From: a bacterium
Lineage (GTDB): Bacteria > Zhuqueibacterota > Zhuqueibacteria > Thermofontimicrobiales > Thermofontimicrobiaceae
DNA length: 8,618 nucleotides
Direction: 5' to 3'
Assembly: GCA_011046315.1 (NCBI GenBank)
Contig: DSAU01000093.1
Coordinates: 1-8,618, forward strand
Shown: positions 1 to 6,943 of the stretch, piece after piece
How the letters are laid out: each line of letters opens with the position of its first letter
How positions within the stretch are numbered: the stretch's first letter is position 1
Translations under genes and position numbers: made by a program
Notes under the pieces: generated by a model
Databases searched by the model: none
What the model was told of the DNA's origin: nothing
The model's input: only the letters and a program-made list of their open reading frames with translations

Positions 1-1172
1 ACCGGGGTTTGAACCACAAATTCTTTGAAAAATGGCGCTGCAAAAGTCAGTTCAAAATTTTTCAGTTGGTTGATTTGACCCGCCAAATAATGGCTGTTTT
101 GCAGGCATAGGTTTGCCAGCTCTCCGATGCCGGATTTTCCCAACAACGCCAGATACACGGTCGCCGCCAGTGCGTTCAACGCCTGATTGGTGCAGATGTT
201 GGAAGTCGCTTTTGCCCGGCGAATATGCTGTTCCCGGGCTTGAAACGTTAACACATAGCCTTTTTGCCCCTTGCTATCCTTGGTCGCCCCGGCGATTCGA
301 CCTGGCATTTTTCGGACATAGTCGAAGCGGGAGGCAAAAATGCCCAGATACGGACCGCCAAAGTTCAAACTGTTTCCCAGCCCCTGTCCCTCACCAGTGG
401 CAATGTCCGCCTGATATGCTCCGGGGGGCGCTAAAAGCCCCAGCGAAATGGGATCGTTGGAGCTCAGCAGCATGGCGCCGTGTTCGTGGGTGAGCCGGCT
501 GAGATCGAATACTGGCTCTAAATTTCCCAGAAAATTGGGATGTTGAATCACCACCGCAGCAACGTTTTGATCAATTTTATTTGCCAACGCATCGGCCGAG
601 GTAATCCCTTGCTCCAACTCGATCAATTCGATTTTGATGTTCTGACCGTGGCAATAGGTGTTGATAATCTGACGATAATTTGGATGAACGCCCCTTGAGA
701 CAAGCAGGGTCTTTTTGCGTTTTTCTGCGATCGCCATTAATGCTGCCTCTGCCAGTGCTGAACCGCCGTCGTACATGGAGGCGTTGGCGACCTCCATTGC
801 CATCAGTTCAGCAATCATCGATTGAAATTCATAAATTGCCTGCAGCGTACCCTGACTCACTTCAGCCTGATACGGGGTGTAGGCGGTATAAAATTCCGAG
901 CGGGACAAAATATGACCCACCACAGCCGGTATAAAGTGGTCATAGGCGCCGCCACCGAGGAAGCTCACTGCGTCACCCACGCTTTTGTTGCAGCCGGCTT
1001 TTTGCCCGATCAGTCGAAAAACTTCCAACTCGGATAATGGGTCTGGCAACGCCAGGTCGCCATGAAACCGTAAATTGTCCGGAATGTCTGAAAGCAAAGC
1101 TTCAAAATTAGTCACGCCTATCCGTTCCAACATGGCTTTGCGATCGGCGTCGGTGTTGGGTATATAAGGCAT
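1..1172 (-). CDS. gcvPA: Glycine dehydrogenase (decarboxylating) subunit 1, GcvPA; 3' end cut by the window edge
   Basis: This is the alpha half of the split P-protein of the glycine cleavage system, which decarboxylates glycine and passes the aminomethyl group to the lipoyl arm of GcvH in the cytoplasm. The frame is open from the ATG at 1172 to position 1, giving 390 codons; the family is about 440-450 residues, so roughly the last 55 are missing. Recognisable family blocks are YTPYQAEVSQGTLQ (residues 98-111), GGSALAEA (136-143), GEGQGLGNSLNFGGPYLGIFA (about 260-280) and MPGRIAGATKDSKGQKGYVL (289-308), followed by QAREQHIRRAKATSNICTNQ (311-330). In the split enzyme the PLP lysine belongs to subunit 2 (GcvPB), so its absence here is expected. 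GGAG at 1183-1186 lies 10 bases before the ATG. It follows gcvH after a 153-base gap; gcvPB would be expected beyond the left edge, but that is inference. Confidence 0.95.
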   Translation of the reverse strand, partial: MPYIPNTDADRKAMLERIGVTNFEALLSDIPDNLRFHGDLALPDPLSELEVFRLIGQKAGCNKSVGDAVSFLGGGAYDHFIPAVVGHILSRSEFYTAYTPYQAEVSQGTLQAIYEFQSMIAELMAMEVANASMYDGGSALAEAALMAIAEKRKKTLLVSRGVHPNYRQIINTYCHGQNIKIELIELEQGITSADALANKIDQNVAAVVIQHPNFLGNLEPVFDLSRLTHEHGAMLLSSNDPISLGLLAPPGAYQADIATGEGQGLGNSLNFGGPYLGIFASRFDYVRKMPGRIAGATKDSKGQKGYVLTFQAREQHIRRAKATSNICTNQALNALAATVYLALLGKSGIGELANLCLQNSHYLAGQINQLKNFELTFAAPFFKEFVVQTP

Positions 1173-1247
1173 ATTTCTCTAACTCCATTTCAACCGGCTG
1201 TTTACTCGTTCTCTCAAAGCCCGCTTATTTTTCTATCCAGTACATTA

Positions 1248-1284
1248 ATCCGAACATAAACCGGTAAAAAATCAATGTTCGGAT
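1248..1284. repeat. Perfect 10-bp inverted repeat in the gcvH-gcvPA gap
   Basis: The arms atccgaacat (1248-1257) and atgttcggat (1275-1284) are perfect reverse complements around a 17-base spacer that contains the palindrome accggt. The end of each arm is the 7-mer ATCCGAA or its complement, and a third copy lies at 1312-1318. No T-run follows on either strand, so it is not a standard intrinsic terminator. It could be an operator, a 3' stabilising hairpin for the accBC-gcvH message, or both. The repeat is seen directly; its role is unknown. Confidence 0.6.
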
Positions 1285-1325
1285 CAATCGTTAAAAACTG
1301 ATGCAGCGAATTTCGGATAAAAAAA

Positions 1326-1703
1326 TTAGCTAATATGCTTTTTGTAACTTTCTGGGCTCATTAATGATTTTAACTCTGAGGTGTCCGACATTCTGATTTT
1401 GATCATCCAACCCTCATCATAAGGGCTCTGATTGATGAGTTCCGGTTTATCTTGCAGCAGGTCGTTGATTTCGACAACAACACCGGAAACCGGCGAAAAC
1501 AAATCCGACACTGCCTTAACCGCTTCGATAGTACCAAAGGGTTCGGTTTGTTTAACTTCCGTATCCACTCCGGGGAGTTCTACGAACACAATATCACCCA
1601 GCTCTCCTTGAGCATAATCAGTAATCCCGACAGCAACAACGCCATCATCTACCAGAACCCATTCGTGTTCTTCGGTGTACAATAGTTCATTTGGTATTTC
1701 CAT
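1326..1703 (-). CDS. gcvH: Glycine cleavage system H protein (lipoyl carrier)
   Basis: GcvH carries the aminomethyl intermediate on a lipoyl-lysine and shuttles it between the P, T and L proteins of glycine cleavage. With the start at 1703 the protein is 125 residues, the normal family size, and begins MEIPNELLYTEEHEWV as typical GcvH does. The lipoylation site is K63 in GTIEAVKAVSD, followed by LFSPVSGVVVEIN. An upstream in-frame ATG at 1724 would add MKNKGKK, but AAGGGG (1710-1715) sits 6 bases before the ATG at 1703, so I prefer the shorter form. The start overlaps the last 17 bases of accC in another frame, which suggests translational coupling. gcvH is thus in the accBC transcript, while its partner gcvPA follows after a gap. 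Identity is very secure; only the exact start is open. Confidence 0.96.
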   Translation of the reverse strand: MEIPNELLYTEEHEWVLVDDGVVAVGITDYAQGELGDIVFVELPGVDTEVKQTEPFGTIEAVKAVSDLFSPVSGVVVEINDLLQDKPELINQSPYDEGWMIKIRMSDTSELKSLMSPESYKKHIS

Positions 1704-3075
1704 TTTTTTCCCCTTGTTTTTCATTCTCAGGACGATTTAGAAAATATTTTTCGATAAATTTGGTATCAAATTCTCCTTTGATAAAACTTTCATTTTGCAG
1801 AACGCGCTGATGGAAAGCTATCGTGGTGAATATGCCTTCGATGATAAATTCTTCCAAAGCGCGACGCATTCTGCCGATGGCTTCGCTTCTATCTTTCCCG
1901 TTAGTGATCACTTTGGCGATGAGAGAGTCATAGAATGGAGGAATGACATACTGGGCATAGGCGTGAGTGTCCACTCGTACGCCGGGTCCACCAGGAACGT
2001 GAAAGCTTTCAATTTTACCGGGGCAGGGGCGAAAATTTTTATCGGGGTCTTCGGCGTTGATGCGGCATTCGATAGCATGACCCCGCATTTTAAAATCTTT
2101 CATCATGTTGTCGATCCGTTCTCCGGCAGCCAGTAAAATTTGATGCTTCAGCAAATCTATACCGTAAACCGCTTCTGTCACCGGATGCTCGACCTGGATG
2201 CGGGTGTTCATTTCCATAAAATAGTACTTACCGTTTTCATCGAGTAAAAATTCTATGGTACCGGCGCTTTCGTAATTTACCCCGCTGGCGCCTTGAACCG
2301 CGGCGTTGGATAATTTCGTCCTCAATTTATCATCGACCGCCGGTGAAGGCGACTCCTCGATTAATTTCTGGTGCTTGCGCTGAATCGAACATTCGCGTTC
2401 GCCCAGCGCGACTACGTTTCCGTAATGATCTCCCATTATTTGCACCTCGATATGGCGCGGATGTTCAAAAAATTTTTCCATGTAAAGCCTGGGATTACTA
2501 AAGGCAGATTCGGCTTCATTGCTGGCGGTCACAAAGGCGCGTTCCAGTTCTTTTGGCTCGCGAACCACCCGCATGCCCCTTCCACCACCACCGGCGGTTG
2601 CTTTTAAAATAACCGGATAGCCAATTTGATCCGCTATTTTAAGCGCATCACTGATTGATTGGAGAATGCCGTCGCTACCGGGGATGGTTGGCACTTTTGC
2701 CTGTTTCATTCGCGCCTTGGCAAATGCCTTGTCGCCCATATTGGCAATCATATCCGAGGACGGACCGATAAATTTAATATCGCAGGACTCACAGATTTCG
2801 GCAAATTGCGCATTTTCCGCCAGGAAACCATAGCCGGGATGAATTGCGTCAGCATTGGTAATTTCCGCTGCGCTGATAATTCTGGGAATATTCAAATAGC
2901 TCTGGTTGCTGGGTCCGGGTCCGATCTTTACGACCTCATCTGCGAACCGAACGTGCAACGAATCGCTGTCAGCTTCAGAATAAACTGCAACCGTGGCAAT
3001 TCCCAACTCCTTACAGGCGCGAATGATACGAAGTGCAATTTCGCCGCGATTTGCAATGAGTATTTTTTTTATCAA
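1687..3075 (-). CDS. accC: Acetyl-CoA carboxylase, biotin carboxylase subunit
   Basis: AccC carboxylates the biotin on AccB using ATP and bicarbonate, the first half-reaction of malonyl-CoA synthesis for fatty acids. The 462 residues show the N-terminal IANRGEIALRIIRACKELGI block (7-26), the ATP-grasp glycine loop GGGGRGMR (162-169), ERECSIQRKHQKLIEESPSP (227-246), the metal/catalytic segment FMEMNTRIQVEHPVTEAV (286-303) with E288, R292 and E296, and ECRINAEDP (336-344) with R338. Core numbering closely tracks the E. coli enzyme, and K116 is conserved. The only oddity is a polar tail after about residue 447 (NRPENEKQGEKNGNTK) beyond the usual end of about 450. The start codon is TTG: an in-frame TAG lies eight codons upstream and no earlier ATG is available. 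GGAG at 3086-3089 is 10 bases before it. accB ends 29 bases upstream; gcvH overlaps the 3' end. Confidence 0.97.
   Translation of the reverse strand: MIKKILIANRGEIALRIIRACKELGIATVAVYSEADSDSLHVRFADEVVKIGPGPSNQSYLNIPRIISAAEITNADAIHPGYGFLAENAQFAEICESCDIKFIGPSSDMIANMGDKAFAKARMKQAKVPTIPGSDGILQSISDALKIADQIGYPVILKATAGGGGRGMRVVREPKELERAFVTASNEAESAFSNPRLYMEKFFEHPRHIEVQIMGDHYGNVVALGERECSIQRKHQKLIEESPSPAVDDKLRTKLSNAAVQGASGVNYESAGTIEFLLDENGKYYFMEMNTRIQVEHPVTEAVYGIDLLKHQILLAAGERIDNMMKDFKMRGHAIECRINAEDPDKNFRPCPGKIESFHVPGGPGVRVDTHAYAQYVIPPFYDSLIAKVITNGKDRSEAIGRMRRALEEFIIEGIFTTIAFHQRVLQNESFIKGEFDTKFIEKYFLNRPENEKQGEKNGNTK
1710..1715 (-). promoter_or_regulatory. Shine-Dalgarno that sets the gcvH start
   Basis: AAGGGG on the minus strand, 6 bases before the ATG at 1703 and inside the accC coding end. 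The alternative upstream ATG at 1724 has only a weak purine stretch before it, so this site favours the 125-residue GcvH. Confidence 0.6.
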
Positions 3076-3085
3076 CGCTGAATTT

Positions 3086-3089
3086 CTCC
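3086..3089 (-). promoter_or_regulatory. Shine-Dalgarno for the accC TTG start
   Basis: GGAG on the minus strand, 10 bases before the TTG at 3075-3073, in the 29-base accB-accC gap. Together with the in-frame TAG just upstream it supports TTG as the real initiation codon. Confidence 0.5.
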
Positions 3090-3104
3090 GCTATGATTGG
3101 CTGA

Positions 3105-3581
3105 TTATATTTTCTCTATTCTGAAGAGCAATTGGTTGTATTCAACCGGCTTGCCGTTTTCACCCAATATTTCGACCACTCGCCCTCTAATTTCGGACTC
3201 GATCTCATTCATCAACTTCATGGCTTCAATAATACACAACACTTGATTTGGGGCGATGATGTCGCCTTGCTGGACATAGGGATCAGCCTCCGGAGATGGA
3301 GCGCGATAAAAGGTTCCCACCATTGGCGACCTGACCTCGATTAAATTGGATTCGTTTTGAGGTACAATTACAGCCTGAGTTACCACATCAGGCGGTGATG
3401 AGGGCGATACTGCAGGTTTTTCGATCGTAGTCGTTGACGAAGAAGGCAGGGCTACCCTTTCCGAATGCGCACCCGAATTTTTCCGAATCTTCACTTTCCT
3501 GCCAAAACGGCTGACTTCGAGTTCGTTAATAGTGCTTGCTTCTAGTAGATCAATCAACTTCTTTATTTCTTTCGGTCTCAT
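3105..3581 (-). CDS. accB: Acetyl-CoA carboxylase, biotin carboxyl carrier protein
   Basis: AccB carries carboxybiotin between biotin carboxylase (AccC) and the carboxyltransferase (AccAD; not in this window). The 158-residue product has the usual layout: an N-terminal helical region starting MRPKEIKKLIDLLEAS, then a Ser/Thr/Pro/Ala-rich flexible linker at about residues 36-75, then the biotinyl domain with SPMVGTFYRAPSPEADPYV (85-103) and the biotinylation motif CIIEAMKLMNEIESE, where the modified lysine is K122. The frame can be extended four codons to a TTG at 3593 (METI...), but GGAG (3588-3591) lies exactly 6 bases before the ATG at 3581, and the TTG would sit upstream of that site. accC follows after 29 bases, the standard accBC pair. 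A plausible promoter lies upstream at 3707-3735. Confidence 0.97.
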   Translation of the reverse strand: MRPKEIKKLIDLLEASTINELEVSRFGRKVKIRKNSGAHSERVALPSSSTTTIEKPAVSPSSPPDVVTQAVIVPQNESNLIEVRSPMVGTFYRAPSPEADPYVQQGDIIAPNQVLCIIEAMKLMNEIESEIRGRVVEILGENGKPVEYNQLLFRIEKI

Positions 3582-3587
3582 TATCGT

Positions 3588-3591
3588 CTCC
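3588..3591 (-). promoter_or_regulatory. Shine-Dalgarno that sets the accB start
   Basis: GGAG on the minus strand, 6 bases before the ATG at 3581. It overlaps the alternative TTG start at 3593-3591, so the shorter 158-residue AccB is the better call. Confidence 0.6.
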
Positions 3592-3600
3592 AACTTTCTT

Positions 3601-3631
3601 TGTTAAAGGGGGAATCCGAGAGAGTTTAACA
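3601..3631. repeat. 7-bp inverted repeat in the accB leader
   Basis: tgttaaa (3601-3607) and tttaaca (3625-3631) are reverse complements around 17 bases. It lies between the proposed accB promoter and the accB ribosome binding site, so it would be transcribed in the leader. It could be an operator or a weak leader hairpin, or chance; no regulator is identified. Confidence 0.3.
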
Positions 3632-3706
3632 GACGTGATAAATTCATTGCTGAAAATTGCCAATTCCCCATCGCAAATAAAATGAACGTTTAAAAATTTG
3701 AATTTA

Positions 3707-3735
3707 AATTTAACCGAAAAACTATTAAAAGTCAA
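3707..3735 (-). promoter_or_regulatory. Candidate sigma70-type promoter for accB-accC-gcvH
   Basis: On the minus strand TTGACT (3735-3730, 5 of 6 to consensus) is followed after 17 bases by TAAATT (3712-3707, 4 of 6). It lies 25 bases after the gatB stop, in an AT-rich stretch that includes the palindrome aatttaaatt. Transcription would start near 3700, giving a leader of about 120 bases before accB. The match is by eye only. Confidence 0.45.
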
Positions 3736-3759
3736 GACATTTTTCAAGCGCTCTCAAAT

Positions 3760-5211
3760 TTATTCGGCATCTAATTTTTCAAGCAATATTTTTTTTGCCG
3801 CCTCTGGATCAGCTTTGGTTCGGGTTAACTTCATTACTTGCCCGATAAAAAAATTCAGCAATTGGCGTTTGCCGCTGCGATAATGTTTAACCGCATCCGG
3901 ATTGTCGGCAATTGCCTGATCCACAATTACACCCAATTGATTGGCATCTGAAAGCAGGGTTAATTTTTTATCGTGGATGATTTCGGCGACGGCTTTTTCG
4001 CTGGTTAACATTTCGACAAGCACTATTTTCGCCGACTGTGCTGTTATTTTTTTTTGTTTTACAAAATCGAGCAGCTCGGCAAAAGCGTCGGCGGAAATTG
4101 GGGTGGCTTCGTCAGCAGATTGGTTTACACTACGCAACAGCTCTGTTTTTACCCATGTGTTCACCAGTCTGACATCACCGATACGAACGACGACTTTTTC
4201 AAAAAAATCTGCCAGCTCAACTGTCGCCGTAAATAAGTCGGCGTCAGCACGCGATAATTTATATTGGCGAATAAACCGGTCACGTCTGGCATCGGGCAAT
4301 TCCGGCATTTCATTTTTAATTTTGTCAAGCCAGCTGGTATCGATTTTTAGTGGCGGCAAATCCGGCTCGGGAAAATAGCGATAATCATGCGCCTGTTCTT
4401 TAATTCGCATTGATTCGGTGACCTGAGCTTTTTCATTCCAGAGCAAAGTGTCCGATAAAATTTTTTCCCCGTGCTCCAACAGTTCAATCTGTCGCTGCTG
4501 CTCATACGCCAGAGCTCTTTCCACTGCCCGAAACGAGTTCATATTTTTCACTTCAGTTTTTACACCAGGCCAGGTCGCTCCTCCATGTGGTCGTACTGAG
4601 ATGTTGGCGTCACAGCGCAAATTTCCGACTTCCATGTTTGCATCACAAATATCAAGGTATCGAAGCAATTGGCGGATGGTTTGCAAAAATCGACTGGCTT
4701 CGCCGGGGGTTGACAATTCAGGTTCAGTAACGATTTCAATCAACGGAACACCGCAGCGATTGAAATCGATCAAGCTTTCATTTTCTCGGACCCAGCTTTC
4801 GGCATGGATGGATTTACCGGCATCATCTTCGAGATGTATCCGCCGGATATGGATTGTTTTAATTCCGCTATTGAGCCGGATTTTTAATTTGCCTGAGGAT
4901 GCAATTGGACTGTCAAATTGTGAAATCTGATAGCCTTTGGGCAAGTCCGGATAAAAATAATTTTTACGGGAAAATGCAGTTCGCTGAGCGATTCGGGCTT
5001 CAACGGCTAATGCCAGCTTAATTGCAAATTCCACTGCTTTTCGGTTCAAGACCGGAAGCGCGCCCGGCAAACCGAGGCATAGCGGACAGGTCCTGGCATT
5101 GGGTTGGGCGCCAAATTGCCAATGACATCCACAGAAGAGCTTGGAATCAGTTTTTAATTGGGCATGCACTTCCAACCCGATGATTGTTTGGTATGGTGTT
5201 AATTCGTTCAT
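3760..5211 (-). CDS. gatB: Aspartyl/glutamyl-tRNA(Asn/Gln) amidotransferase subunit B
   Basis: GatB binds the misacylated tRNA and holds the kinase site that activates Glu-tRNA(Gln) or Asp-tRNA(Asn) before ammonia from GatA converts it to the amide. The 483 residues are full length for the family. Visible signatures are IGLEVHAQLKTDSKLFCGC (11-29), the four cysteines C27, C29, C42 and C45 of the zinc site (CGC and CPLC), FYPDLPKGYQISQFDSPI (86-103), LIDFNRCGVPLIEIVTEPEL (147-166), LDICDANMEVGNLRCDANIS (186-205), VKTEVKNMNSFRAVERA (217-233) and KEQAHDYRYFPEPDLPPL (271-288). The C-terminal third is the helical YqeY-like tRNA-binding tail. The ATG at 5211 is 6 bases after the gatA stop. I see no good Shine-Dalgarno there, so it probably depends on ribosomes finishing gatA. 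No clear terminator hairpin follows the stop. Confidence 0.97.
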   Translation of the reverse strand: MNELTPYQTIIGLEVHAQLKTDSKLFCGCHWQFGAQPNARTCPLCLGLPGALPVLNRKAVEFAIKLALAVEARIAQRTAFSRKNYFYPDLPKGYQISQFDSPIASSGKLKIRLNSGIKTIHIRRIHLEDDAGKSIHAESWVRENESLIDFNRCGVPLIEIVTEPELSTPGEASRFLQTIRQLLRYLDICDANMEVGNLRCDANISVRPHGGATWPGVKTEVKNMNSFRAVERALAYEQQRQIELLEHGEKILSDTLLWNEKAQVTESMRIKEQAHDYRYFPEPDLPPLKIDTSWLDKIKNEMPELPDARRDRFIRQYKLSRADADLFTATVELADFFEKVVVRIGDVRLVNTWVKTELLRSVNQSADEATPISADAFAELLDFVKQKKITAQSAKIVLVEMLTSEKAVAEIIHDKKLTLLSDANQLGVIVDQAIADNPDAVKHYRSGKRQLLNFFIGQVMKLTRTKADPEAAKKILLEKLDAE

Positions 5212-5217
5212 GCGTAT

Positions 5218-6663
5218 TTAATGCAGTTTACATTGTTTGACAATGCTTTCGACAGCGTTCCCCGTCTGTAAAAGCGTTTCTTCATTGAAATGGTCAGCCA
5301 TGATTTGCAAGCCGATTGGCAGGCCGTTTGAATCCGTGCCACAGGGAACTGACATGGCTGGAATGCCGGCAAGGTTCGCAGGGACGGTAAAAACATCCGA
5401 TAAATACATTTGTAACGGATCACGGATTTTTTCTCCCAGAAAAAACGCCGTGGTGGGAACCGTCGGCGCAATCAGGCAATCGCATTGTTGAAAAGCAGCT
5501 TTGAAATCGAGATGGATTAAATGCCGCACCTTTTGAGCGCGGCGGTAATAATTTTCATAATAACCGGAAGATAATACAAAGGTTCCCAAAAGTATCCTGC
5601 GTTTGACCTCCTCGCCGAAGCCGTCAGATCTGGAATTGAGGTACATTTGTTCGATGTCCTGACTGCCATCACTTCTGAATCCATACCTGACGCCATCATA
5701 GCGCGCGAGATTTGATGATGCTTCAGCAGCGGCGATTATATAATAGGCAGCAATCGCAAATTCAGTATGCGGCAGCGAAATCCACTCCACTTCGGCGCCC
5801 TGCTGTTCCAGTTTTTTGACGACTTCCAGGATGGCAGTTTTTATTTCGGGAGTTACTTCCGCAACAAAATATTCTCGCGGCAGCCCAATTCTGATTTTCC
5901 GCGACCGCGCTCTGATAATGTCGGAATAATTTTTAACCGGTTGGCGCGCTGAAGTGGCGTCTTTGGTATCGTGTCCGGCGATTACCTCCAAAATCGCAGC
6001 GGCATCGGCGACAGATTTTGTGATCGGGCCTATTTCTTCCAGAGACGAGGCAAATGCGACCAATCCGAATCGTGACACTCTTCCGTAAGTCGGTTTTAGT
6101 CCGACAACTCCGCAGAAAGCCGCCGGCTGACGGATCGAACCGCCGGTGTCACTGCCCAGCGCCGCGGTTGACAGCGAAGCAGCGACAGCAACAGCAGAAC
6201 CCGCGGAAGATCCACCGGCTGCCCTGTTTGGGTCAAGCGGATTTTTTACCGGTCCAAAAAAACTGTTTTCACCGGACGAACCCATGCCAAATTCATCCAT
6301 ATTGGTTTTGCCAATAACAATTGCGTCAGCATTCAGCAGTTTTTCGATTACTGTTGCATTATAGGGTGAAACATAATTGGCGAGTATTTTTGAACCGCAG
6401 GTGGAGAGCGAGTCGCGGAAGTTGATATTATCTTTAACTGCAATGACCAATCCAGCCAGCGGACCAGCGTCTGATTTTTGAAGTCGCTGGTCCAACAATT
6501 CGGCGCTGGTAAGAGCATATTTTTTTAAAACAGAGATAAAGGCGTTGAACTTTTTCGCGGCGTCGATCTGGCTGAGGTAATGATTTGTCAGTTGCCTGCA
6601 GCTGGCTTTTCTTTGGAAAATAAGACGGCGAATAGCGAGATAATCCAGCCCTTCAAAGTTCAT
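5218..6663 (-). CDS. gatA: Aspartyl/glutamyl-tRNA(Asn/Gln) amidotransferase subunit A
   Basis: GatA is the glutaminase subunit of GatCAB; it releases ammonia from glutamine and feeds it to GatB. It is an amidase-signature enzyme of 481 residues, normal length. The catalytic Ser-cisSer-Lys triad is visible: K77 in VIAVKDNINF, S152 in GGSSAGSA, and the nucleophile S176 in GSDTGGSIRQPAAFCG, with the usual 24-residue spacing between the serines. Other family blocks are KTNMDEFGMGSSGENSFFG (119-137) and GLKPTYGRVSRFGLVAFASS (188-207). The signature loop reads GGSSAGSA where GGSSGGSA is the more common form, a mild change away from the triad. The ATG at 6663 is 6 bases after the second tatA; the only purine run nearby (AAGG, 6677-6680) is 13 bases away, so coupling is likely. 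gatB follows after 6 bases. gatC is not adjacent and not in the window. Confidence 0.97.
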   Translation of the reverse strand: MNFEGLDYLAIRRLIFQRKASCRQLTNHYLSQIDAAKKFNAFISVLKKYALTSAELLDQRLQKSDAGPLAGLVIAVKDNINFRDSLSTCGSKILANYVSPYNATVIEKLLNADAIVIGKTNMDEFGMGSSGENSFFGPVKNPLDPNRAAGGSSAGSAVAVAASLSTAALGSDTGGSIRQPAAFCGVVGLKPTYGRVSRFGLVAFASSLEEIGPITKSVADAAAILEVIAGHDTKDATSARQPVKNYSDIIRARSRKIRIGLPREYFVAEVTPEIKTAILEVVKKLEQQGAEVEWISLPHTEFAIAAYYIIAAAEASSNLARYDGVRYGFRSDGSQDIEQMYLNSRSDGFGEEVKRRILLGTFVLSSGYYENYYRRAQKVRHLIHLDFKAAFQQCDCLIAPTVPTTAFFLGEKIRDPLQMYLSDVFTVPANLAGIPAMSVPCGTDSNGLPIGLQIMADHFNEETLLQTGNAVESIVKQCKLH

Positions 6664-6669
6664 GGCTGA

Positions 6670-6864
6670 TCATTCGCCTTCTTTTTTTTCTCCATTAGGT
6701 ATCTTTTTAGTCGGTTCTTCATCAGCTGCCTCGCTGGTTGCTTTTTTAAATTCACGAATTCCTTTTCCCAAACCACTCGCCAATTCGGGCAATTTTCTCG
6801 CGCCAAAAAGCAACAGAATGATGAACACAATGATGATCAGTTCAGGACCGCTTGGTATTCCCAT
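6670..6864 (-). CDS. tatA: Sec-independent (Tat) translocase protein TatA, copy 2
   Basis: TatA oligomerises in the cytoplasmic membrane and helps folded twin-arginine proteins across after TatBC has bound them. The 64-residue protein has a short N-terminus with polar E8, one membrane helix (about 9-21), the FG hinge, and the amphipathic helix ARKLPELASGLGKGIREFKK, ending in a charged tail rich in E and K (EEPTKKIPNGEKKEGE). This is TatA/E-like; TatB would normally have a longer cytoplasmic region. The frame can be extended six codons to a TTG at 6882, but GGAGG (6871-6875) sits 6 bases before the ATG at 6864. It has its own near-consensus promoter (6905-6932), and gatA begins 6 bases after its stop, so it probably heads a tatA-gatA-gatB transcript. 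In the 35 residues around the helix and hinge it matches copy 1 at 22 by my count. Confidence 0.9.
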   Translation of the reverse strand: MGIPSGPELIIIVFIILLLFGARKLPELASGLGKGIREFKKATSEAADEEPTKKIPNGEKKEGE

Positions 6865-6870
6865 TTTTTT

Positions 6871-6875
6871 CCTCC
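6871..6875 (-). promoter_or_regulatory. Shine-Dalgarno that sets the second tatA start
   Basis: GGAGG on the minus strand, 6 bases before the ATG at 6864. The longer frame starting at the TTG at 6882 would translate through this site and adds a MFWRKK leader atypical of TatA. Confidence 0.75.
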
Positions 6876-6904
6876 AAAACAAGCATATAAAATTTAGCTG
6901 TCAA

Positions 6905-6932
6905 ATTATATTTAATTGTATCGGAATTTCAA
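6905..6932 (-). promoter_or_regulatory. Near-consensus sigma70-type promoter for tatA copy 2-gatA-gatB
   Basis: On the minus strand TTGAAA (6932-6927, 5 of 6) is followed after 16 bases by a perfect TATAAT (6910-6905). Transcription would start near 6898, leaving a leader of about 34 bases with GGAGG before the ATG at 6864. It is the best promoter match I see in the window and lies just downstream of a possible terminator (6944-7009). No experimental support is available from sequence alone. Confidence 0.6.
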
Positions 6933-6943
6933 AGTTGTCGCAG

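Noticed and set aside
113..1037. Plus-strand open frames across the left end
   Set aside because: They lie opposite gcvPA, which has strong family motifs over its whole length; their translations are Pro/Arg/Ser-rich with no recognisable domain.
1173..1325. Glycine riboswitch before gcvPA
   Set aside because: The gap lacks the conserved core words I would expect (for example the GGACAG-type segment) and the usual tandem aptamer layout; only a simple inverted repeat is present.
3701..3710. Palindrome aatttaaatt as an operator
   Set aside because: It is short, AT-only and lies in an AT-rich promoter region where such palindromes arise by chance.
3550..3747. Minus-strand 65-codon frame upstream of accB
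   Set aside because: It starts with TTG, overlaps the 5' end of accB by over 30 bases in another frame, has low-complexity AT-driven K/F content and no ribosome binding site.
6899..6904. Perfect TTGACA as a -35 box for the second tatA
   Set aside because: At 17 bases downstream only TGTTTT is found (3 of 6), and it would leave too little leader before the ribosome binding site; the TTGAAA/TATAAT pair just upstream fits better.
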